Assembly (NCBI GenBank): GCA_017549085.1
Contig: JAFYVO010000231.1
Span: 1-5,017, forward strand
Direction: 5' to 3'
Origin: Thermoguttaceae bacterium
GTDB lineage: Bacteria > Planctomycetota > Planctomycetia > Pirellulales > Thermoguttaceae
DNA: 5,017 nt
Each line of letters opens with the position of its first letter. Position 1 is the stretch's first letter. Positions 1 to 5,017 of the stretch are shown here, piece after piece. Position numbers and translations under genes: made by a program. The notes under the pieces are model-generated. The model was given only the letters and a program-made list of their open reading frames with translations, did not search any database and was not told the DNA's origin.

Positions 1-3000
1 AAAGTTTCCGCGTCGGGAAGGGGAGGCCAATCGCTTGACGACGCGGTGGAAGAGGCGTCGGCAAACGATGCAACTCGTTGCTGCGTAAGACGATCCGTTT
101 TGAAATCGATCACGTCGGCGCCGACGACTCGGCCGCCGTCGCGTAAAAGAACGAGACGGTCGATCGAACCGCGCCAAAGGCGACCGTCCGCGCTCAAAAA
201 GGAAAAAGGACGCTCTTGGAAAACTTCCCAAGTCGGCGACTGAATTTCCGGATGAAGCGAAACGGCGGACGACGCGGCGTCGTTAAACGGGAGATCCTGT
301 TGGTAAACGCTGTAACTAGAACGGCTTAGAAGTTTTCGAACGAAAGGCATTTCGCAGATTTCGTCGAAACGTTCGAGCGTTCGGCGAACGTCGGCGGCGT
401 CGAGTCCTAACGCTCTAAGTCGTTCGCGCAAAAGATTTGCGTCAGGTCTGCCGTCGACGTCGAGCCAGCGAACCGCTTCGAAACAGGCGTGAAGCGCTTT
501 ACCGAGCGTAAAGGAACCGGGACGGCTCCACCGACGCGGCGAACGGCCTCCGGTCGGCGTTTCGCGTTGGAACAGGAGACGGCGCTCGATATGCGGAGAC
601 GCAACTCTTGCCGCAACGTCGGTTGCGTTGGGAATTTTTTCCTCGGACGGGGAAGGGACGGGGACGGCGAGCGGTTCGAACGCGGACGCGGAAAGCGAGG
701 AAGGCGAGGGCGTTTTCGGCGGCGCGTCAAATTGCGACCAATTCTTAACTCCCGAGGCGAAGACGGTTTGCGCTTTTCCGTAAAAGGGCGAACCCTCCGG
801 GAAAATAAGCGCGTTCGCCGCAAGACCGGCGCGGAGAATCGACGCGAAACTCGGCGTTTGCGAAGCGTTCTTTTTCGGCGAAACGATCGCGATCAACGAA
901 CGAACCGGACGGGTAACGGCGACGTAAAGTAGACAAAGCGCTTCCTCGAAACGCTCCGTTAACGCGTCGTCAAAAAGTTGTTGGAACTCTTGCGGTAAAA
1001 GGTTTTGAACGTCTTGCGGAACGCTGCGGAGCGCCGTTTCAATCGGGGAAGTCGGCGTTCTGCGACCGACGACAAAGGAAGAACGGGAACGGTCGAGCGG
1101 CGCGTCGAGTTCCGGAAGAACGACGATATCGAACTCCAACCCCTTCGATTTGTGAAGGCTCATCACTCGAAGCGTCGAGTCGGACGGCGACTCAATTTTA
1201 GTCTCGCGAACCGTTTTCACAAAGCGGTCGAGACGAACGTTCGGCTCGCTCTCCTGGTACCTAAACGCTACTTCGATAAGCTTTTCGAGTCGTTCGCGTC
1301 CTCGAGCGTCGCAAAGCGGGAAAAGAAGGTCGGCCATTTCCGCGACAAAACGTCCCAAGCCGCCGGTTTCGACGCCGCGTCGTATGCGCAAGGAAACGCG
1401 GCGTCCTGTCGCGGAGTCGGCGTAATTTTGCGGCGTTAGGGCGAAATGTTCCGCGAGAGGCGCGACGGTCGCCAAGTGGTATTTCGCGACGAGATCGCCC
1501 GGGTGCGACGCTAGCGTAAGCGCCGAAAGAACGGCGTTTACCGACGGCGCGTCGGTGAGCGGCGCCCCCCCCTCTTCGCTCGCGTCGACGCCTTGTTTTT
1601 TCAGCGCGGCGATGAATTTGACGATTAATTTGTTCGTCCGAGTCAAGACGCCGATCGTCGCGTTCGGGAATTCGCGGCGCAAACGAACGACGCGAGCGAC
1701 CGCGTAAGCGAGCGTCGCTTGTTTTTGCGAAATCGAACCGACGCGACGTTCTGTCGTCGAGTCGTCCGCTTCGTCGTCCGTTTCGTCGGCAAACGCGTCG
1801 AGCAGGTTTTGCGCCGCGACGTCGTTTTCTGCGTCGTCGACTTTGTTAACGTTCGGCGAATCAACGGCTTCCGTCGATAACGGGCTGTCTTCGGTCGCGT
1901 CGATCGGGGGCGCGGAAAAGTCGGGAAGAACGCCGGAATCGTCGACGAGCGGGGCGACTTCCAGCGCGCAATAGCCGAGTTTCGACGCGTTCGACGGCGC
2001 CGTCTGATGCGTTGTGAAGCGTCGGCTCCAATTTTCGACCGCTTTAATAATCGCGCGCTTTTTGCGAACTTGCGGCGAACCGGGCGCGTCGTCCGTATCG
2101 TATTGGAAAATCGGGTTTTGCGTTAGCGGAAGGAAAAGGCGGTTGACCGTTTCGATCACCGTCGGGCAACTGCGCCAGTTCAGCGTCAGCTCGGACGTTT
2201 CGACGCCGGGAATCGACGATTCGATTTCGTTGAAGATTTCGGCGACGCCGCCGCGCCAACCGTAAATCGCTTGTTTGACGTCGCCGACGCAAAAGAAGGA
2301 ACCGCGTTCGGCGGGTTGCGAACGGACGGAAGTTTCGGCGACGTCGACGGTTGCGTCGCCGAACGTCGCGTCGCCGAACGCGTCGAAAAGGGGCGTCGGT
2401 TTCGGCGAAGACGCGGCGGAAAGGGCGCGGCGCTTCGCGGCGTCGTCGCGCTCTACGATCGCCTCCGCAAAGGGTTTAAGAATCGTCCATTGGCCGAACG
2501 ACGCGTCTTGGAATTCGTCGAGAAGGAGGTGCGACGTTTTGGAGTCGAGGCGGTAAACAATTTGGCGGAAACGGTTTTCCCATTGGAGGCGCGCCAAAAT
2601 TCGCGTCAAATCGTCGAAACGGAAGGCGTTTTCTTCCAATTTCGAGCGCTGAAAAAAGCCGGAAATCGAGTTCAACGCGATCCAAGTCGCTCGCGTTTGC
2701 GACGCGACGTCGGCGAGAACCTTCGCCTTGCCGAACGCGGCGAGACGCTCGATCGGCGCGGCGAGAGCGTCGTCAAATTCGGCTTTATAGTACGTTCGGT
2801 CGCCGCGGAGCGTCGTTTGCGTTAAGGTTTGCTTTAAAAATTCGTTCCAATTCTGCGCTTTGGCAAAGCCGACTAATTTCGCTAACGCCTTGACGTAATT
2901 AGAGTTCGGCTTGCCCGTTTTCGTCGTTGGAAGGGGCGCGGCTTCGAGAAAGGCGACGGCTTGCGCGAGTTCCTCGGGGGAAACGGAACGCCAAGGGGCC

Positions 3001-3608
3001 TTTAAACGCGTCCAAGCGTCGGAAGTGGTTTGGTAATAAAGGCTTAACGTTTCTTCGACGATGGACGAAAGCTGGGTTTCAATCGAACGACGGAGGTCGC
3101 CTTTGAAGAGTAGGCGCGTCAGTTGGACGGCGTTTTGCGTTTGCGAATGCGCGAACGACGCTTGAATCGCTTGCCGGAGAAGGCGAGCGTCTTCGACGTC
3201 CTCGACGATGCGCCAGCCGGGCGGGAGACCGATTTCGAACGCAAAACCGCCCGCGATCTGCATAAAGAACGCGTCGAGCGTGCAGATGCGCAAGCGGTGC
3301 AACGAACGAACGACTTCGACGGCGAGAGTTCGCAAACGCCCTTGCGATAAGACGTTAGCGTCGCCGTCGTAAAGTTGCGCCGAGAGCGCGGCCGCGTTTT
3401 CCGGAGAAAGAGCGGCGTTTCCAAGGCGCGCGAGAATGCGGTCTTGGATTTCGCCCGCCGCCTTGCGAGTGAACGTCGTCGCGAGAATCGAATCGACCGG
3501 CGCGCCTTCAAGAAGAAGCCGCAAGTAACGCGCGCTCAACTGATACGTCTTGCCCGATCCGGCGGACGCTCGAATGACGAGGCGAGAAAACGGCGACGAA
3601 TCGGACAT
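1..3608 (-). CDS. addA: AddA/RecB-like ATP-dependent helicase-nuclease (UvrD-family helicase plus PD-(D/E)XK nuclease), C-terminus cut by window edge
   Basis: I translated this frame through the whole stretch and found no stop: 1202 codons from the ATG at 3608, running off the left edge. SF1A helicase motifs appear in order: Walker A ASAGSGKT (residues 14-21), motif Ia TTFTRKAA (44-51), TLDAFF (110-115), Walker B LLLDEFQD (361-368), motif III VGDVKQAIYGWRGG (441-454), motif IV LTLNWRS (474-480), IGVLTRTN (652-659), motif V VMSLHKSKGLEFD (815-827) and motif VI LLYVAVTRP (893-901). A Pro/Ser-rich linker (about 964-995) leads to a RecB-type nuclease domain: GKALH (1036-1040), GSID (1147-1150) and DFKTD (1168-1172), giving likely metal or catalytic residues H1040, D1150, D1168 and K1170. 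The last nuclease motif (QxxxY type) would lie beyond the edge. Family members unwind and degrade broken double-stranded ends to prepare RecA loading, in the cytoplasm. VGDVKQ and HKSKGLEF look more like AddA than RecB; the symbol is a family-level choice and no AddB partner is visible. GGAG lies 7 bases before the start. Odd points: inserts at about 385-435 and 554-621. Confidence 0.93.
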   Translation of the reverse strand, partial: MSDSSPFSRLVIRASAGSGKTYQLSARYLRLLLEGAPVDSILATTFTRKAAGEIQDRILARLGNAALSPENAAALSAQLYDGDANVLSQGRLRTLAVEVVRSLHRLRICTLDAFFMQIAGGFAFEIGLPPGWRIVEDVEDARLLRQAIQASFAHSQTQNAVQLTRLLFKGDLRRSIETQLSSIVEETLSLYYQTTSDAWTRLKAPWRSVSPEELAQAVAFLEAAPLPTTKTGKPNSNYVKALAKLVGFAKAQNWNEFLKQTLTQTTLRGDRTYYKAEFDDALAAPIERLAAFGKAKVLADVASQTRATWIALNSISGFFQRSKLEENAFRFDDLTRILARLQWENRFRQIVYRLDSKTSHLLLDEFQDASFGQWTILKPFAEAIVERDDAAKRRALSAASSPKPTPLFDAFGDATFGDATVDVAETSVRSQPAERGSFFCVGDVKQAIYGWRGGVAEIFNEIESSIPGVETSELTLNWRSCPTVIETVNRLFLPLTQNPIFQYDTDDAPGSPQVRKKRAIIKAVENWSRRFTTHQTAPSNASKLGYCALEVAPLVDDSGVLPDFSAPPIDATEDSPLSTEAVDSPNVNKVDDAENDVAAQNLLDAFADETDDEADDSTTERRVGSISQKQATLAYAVARVVRLRREFPNATIGVLTRTNKLIVKFIAALKKQGVDASEEGGAPLTDAPSVNAVLSALTLASHPGDLVAKYHLATVAPLAEHFALTPQNYADSATGRRVSLRIRRGVETGGLGRFVAEMADLLFPLCDARGRERLEKLIEVAFRYQESEPNVRLDRFVKTVRETKIESPSDSTLRVMSLHKSKGLEFDIVVLPELDAPLDRSRSSFVVGRRTPTSPIETALRSVPQDVQNLLPQEFQQLFDDALTERFEEALCLLYVAVTRPVRSLIAIVSPKKNASQTPSFASILRAGLAANALIFPEGSPFYGKAQTVFASGVKNWSQFDAPPKTPSPSSLSASAFEPLAVPVPSPSEEKIPNATDVAARVASPHIERRLLFQRETPTGGRSPRRWSRPGSFTLGKALHACFEAVRWLDVDGRPDANLLRERLRALGLDAADVRRTLERFDEICEMPFVRKLLSRSSYSVYQQDLPFNDAASSAVSLHPEIQSPTWEVFQERPFSFLSADGRLWRGSIDRLVLLRDGGRVVGADVIDFKTDRLTQQRVASFADASSTASSSDWPPLPDAET
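2353..2382. repeat. Two tandem copies of a 15-base unit inside the helicase gene
   Basis: On the plus strand, gcgtcgccgaacgtc (2353-2367) is followed directly by gcgtcgccgaacgcg (2368-2382); 13 of 15 bases match. The unit length is a multiple of three, so the frame is kept. On the minus strand it encodes a short repeated peptide, FGDAT FGDAT (residues 411-420), within the insert between helicase motifs II and III. It looks like a small in-frame duplication in a tolerant loop rather than a regulatory element. Confidence 0.6.
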
Positions 3609-3615
3609 TGACGGA

Positions 3616-3619
3616 CTCC
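3616..3619 (-). promoter_or_regulatory. Ribosome-binding site of the helicase-nuclease gene
   Basis: On the minus strand the sequence reads GGAG, then 7 bases, then the ATG at 3608. This is a standard core Shine-Dalgarno and spacing. It supports the start at 3608, since the same frame stays open further upstream and would not by itself fix the start. The Walker A motif begins 13 residues after this ATG, as is usual in the family. The whole gap to the preceding gene is 65 bases (3609-3673) and shows no terminator hairpin, which is compatible with cotranscription. Confidence 0.6.
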
Positions 3620-3673
3620 GGAAGTTGAGCGCGGATAAGGGTTGCGTTAAAACGAACGGCGACGCATTAAACG

Positions 3674-4987
3674 TTATTCGGCGACCGGCGTTTTTTCTTG
3701 CGGCGCGGCGTCCGAAGCGACGACGTTCGATTCGACGTTCGTTCCGAACGCTTGCGACGCGACTTCGCGAATTTCGAGCGCGGAATCGTCGGCGCGGAAG
3801 AGGTAAAGGACGGCAAGACCGAGGGCGTCGGCCAACGCGACGCCGTCTTTTTCGCCCAAGACGAAGAACGCCGTCGCAAAAGCGTCCGCTTCGGCGCAAG
3901 TTTCCGCGACGACCGAGACGGCGCCAAGACGTTCGCCGGAGCCGGCGGCGCCGTTTTCGACGATTTCGGTCGGTTTGCCGGAGCGCGGGTCGATAATGTG
4001 CGAGAAACGCAAGTCGCCGACTTGCAGGTAGTTGCGGTAGTCGCCGCTCGTCGCCAACGAAGTTTGCGGGCGGGCCGAGCCGTCGAAGTTGAGGACGCTG
4101 TAAAGGCGCGGGATATAACGTTGCGCGTCGCGAGCGATTTCCGGCGCTTCGATTCCGACGCGCCAAGGCGTTCGGTCTAAAGCGTTCGTTTCAAAGTTGA
4201 AACGCGTTTTTTGACCGCCGCAGCGCGTTTCGCCGCCGACTTCGACGAGATAATCGGTTAAACCGGCGGTTTCGAGCGCTTGCGCGACGCGGTCGACGGC
4301 GAACCCCTTCGCGACGCCGGAGAGGTCGAGCGTCAAGCTCGGGACGCTTTTGCGCAACGCCGGCTCCGGTTCCGATCGGACTTCGAGCTTGTCGTAACCG
4401 ACGTTTTCGCGGAGTTTTGCGATTTGTTCGTCCGACGGAAGTTGGACGAGCGGCGCTTTGTTCGGGCCGAAGCGGTAAAGGTCGACGAGAGGCGCGACCG
4501 TCGGGTCGAAGGCGCCGCCGGTCTTTTGCGCGACGTCGAGCGCGATCGCGACGATTTCCGCGGTCGTCGCGGAGACCGGGAACCACTCGGTCGATTGCGA
4601 CACGTTGAAGCGGGAAACGTCCGACTCCGGTTTGAAGGTCGAGGCGGCGAGGTCGACCGCGTCGAGTTCTTTTTGGACGAAACGTTGCAACAACTCTTCG
4701 CAAGATTTGGCGGGCTCGGCTTCCGCGTCGACGGTAAGGTCTTTTTCGGTAAGCGTTTGAGCGTCGGCGCAGATCGTCGCGTTCCAAACGGTGCCCATCG
4801 TTTCGCCGGCGATTTCAAAGAGTTGAGTTTTCGGCGTTTGCGCGGGCTTGAAGAGGTACGGCTTGGCGAAAAAGCCTATTAACGCGGCGATTAAACCGAA
4901 ACGAATAATCGTTCCGAACGAAGAACCGCCGGTGTTTTCGCGGGAGTCGGCGGCGATTGTTTTCGTATCTTTGGAGTCGGCGGCCAT
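3674..4987 (-). CDS. apbE: ApbE family FAD:protein FMN transferase, membrane-anchored
   Basis: A complete 437-residue protein (ATG at 4987, TAA at 3674-3676). ApbE enzymes use FAD and Mg2+ to attach FMN by a phosphoester bond to Thr/Ser of extracytoplasmic flavoproteins, for example RnfG/RnfD and NqrB/NqrC. Family motifs visible in order: MGT (64-66), STFKPESDVSRFN (116-128), GGAFDPTVAPLVDL (157-170) with RFG (172-174), DLSGVAKGFAVD (221-232), VGGE (250-253), WRVGIEAP (275-282), LATSGDY (311-317), SHIIDPRSG (329-337) and ADAFATA (367-373). In characterised members the Asp and Thr of the last motif (here D368 and T372) help hold Mg2+. A polar head of about 23 residues precedes one hydrophobic segment (about 24-41) with no lipobox Cys, suggesting a signal anchor rather than a lipoprotein. 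Residues about 411-437 form a low-complexity tail beyond the core, which makes the protein longer than typical (about 330-350). No flavinylation target lies in the window. The helicase gene follows after 65 bases on the same strand. Confidence 0.95.
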   Translation of the reverse strand: MAADSKDTKTIAADSRENTGGSSFGTIIRFGLIAALIGFFAKPYLFKPAQTPKTQLFEIAGETMGTVWNATICADAQTLTEKDLTVDAEAEPAKSCEELLQRFVQKELDAVDLAASTFKPESDVSRFNVSQSTEWFPVSATTAEIVAIALDVAQKTGGAFDPTVAPLVDLYRFGPNKAPLVQLPSDEQIAKLRENVGYDKLEVRSEPEPALRKSVPSLTLDLSGVAKGFAVDRVAQALETAGLTDYLVEVGGETRCGGQKTRFNFETNALDRTPWRVGIEAPEIARDAQRYIPRLYSVLNFDGSARPQTSLATSGDYRNYLQVGDLRFSHIIDPRSGKPTEIVENGAAGSGERLGAVSVVAETCAEADAFATAFFVLGEKDGVALADALGLAVLYLFRADDSALEIREVASQAFGTNVESNVVASDAAPQEKTPVAE

Positions 4988-5017
4988 TTTGCGGTCTCTT
5001 ATATTAATAGTAACGAC
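4988..5017 (-). promoter_or_regulatory. AT-rich leader with weak ribosome-binding site upstream of apbE
   Basis: On the minus strand, AAGAG (plus coordinates 4996-5000) sits 8 bases before the apbE ATG and is a plausible but weak Shine-Dalgarno. Just upstream, 5001-5013 is strikingly AT-rich (TTACTATTAATAT) in an otherwise GC-rich window. It contains several poor -10-like hexamers, so a promoter may lie here, but the -35 region falls outside the window. I infer an intergenic region that continues beyond the right edge. Confidence 0.35.

Noticed and set aside
489..932. Open frame on the plus strand, 147 codons, lying antisense to the helicase-nuclease gene
   Set aside because: It is very rich in Arg and Gly, has no family motif, and overlaps conserved helicase/nuclease coding sequence on the other strand. 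It is a by-product of rare stop codons in this CG-rich sequence.
1005..1439. Plus-strand open frame of 144 codons
   Set aside because: It lies opposite helicase motif V and the region before it, and has an arginine-rich composition with no recognisable domain. It is a shadow frame.
2271..2825. Plus-strand open frame of 184 codons
   Set aside because: It lies opposite the Walker B and motif III region of the helicase. Its sequence is a low-information Arg/Glu/Val mix and shows no domain; the minus-strand reading has clear conserved motifs.
407..3511. Several short minus-strand open frames (for example 407-823, 1643-1864, 2044-2292, 3119-3511) that could suggest a broken gene
   Set aside because: They are in other frames than the one starting at 3608, which I read through without any stop to the window edge. 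The helicase gene is intact, not a pseudogene.
4191..4787. Minus-strand open frame of 198 codons and plus-strand frame 4280-4882 of 200 codons within apbE
   Set aside because: Both overlap the apbE gene in other frames and are extremely arginine-rich. The apbE frame carries all the family motifs.
1..5017. Search for a new defence system, CRISPR array, mobile element, tRNA or structured RNA
   Set aside because: Almost all bases are used by two recognisable housekeeping-type genes. There are no spaced direct repeats, terminal inverted repeats, integrase or transposase, or cloverleaf pattern. A UvrD helicase-nuclease can occur in defence systems, but the full AddA-like layout here fits recombination repair better.

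Overview
The window holds two genes on the minus strand, transcribed from right to left. Together they cover all but about 95 bases, and nothing on the plus strand looks real. The sequence is moderately GC-rich and very rich in CG dinucleotides, with heavy use of codons such as GCG, TCG, ACG, GTC and TTC. Stop codons are therefore rare in all frames, which gives many long, arginine-rich shadow frames. The organism is a bacterium. The style of the proteins and the codon use would fit Planctomycetota, but this is a guess; the window has no rRNA or marker gene that could settle it.

Right part (about 3674-4987, minus): a complete apbE-like gene for a membrane-anchored FAD:protein FMN transferase. 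This enzyme attaches FMN covalently to extracytoplasmic flavoproteins such as Rnf and Nqr subunits. All the main family motifs are present. The N-terminus has one hydrophobic segment and no lipobox cysteine. The first 30 bases of the transcript side (4988-5017) are AT-rich and carry a weak ribosome-binding site.

Left part (1-3608, minus): a very long open frame, read through without a stop from an ATG at 3608 to the left edge of the window (1202 codons, C-terminus cut off). It encodes an AddA/RecB-type helicase-nuclease: an SF1A (UvrD-like) helicase with its diagnostic motifs in order, then a linker, then a PD-(D/E)XK RecB-family nuclease domain. It should act in double-strand-break end resection. 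Compared with the usual architecture, it carries two low-complexity inserts, one between motifs II and III and one strongly acidic insert after motif IV. It also has a TLDAFF motif where AddA and RecB more often have TIHSF.

The two genes are codirectional and 65 bases apart, so they may share a transcript, but I see no functional link between flavinylation and DNA repair. No RNA gene, CRISPR array, mobile element or defence cassette is visible. The window looks like ordinary chromosomal housekeeping sequence; the most notable points are the unusual inserts in the helicase.
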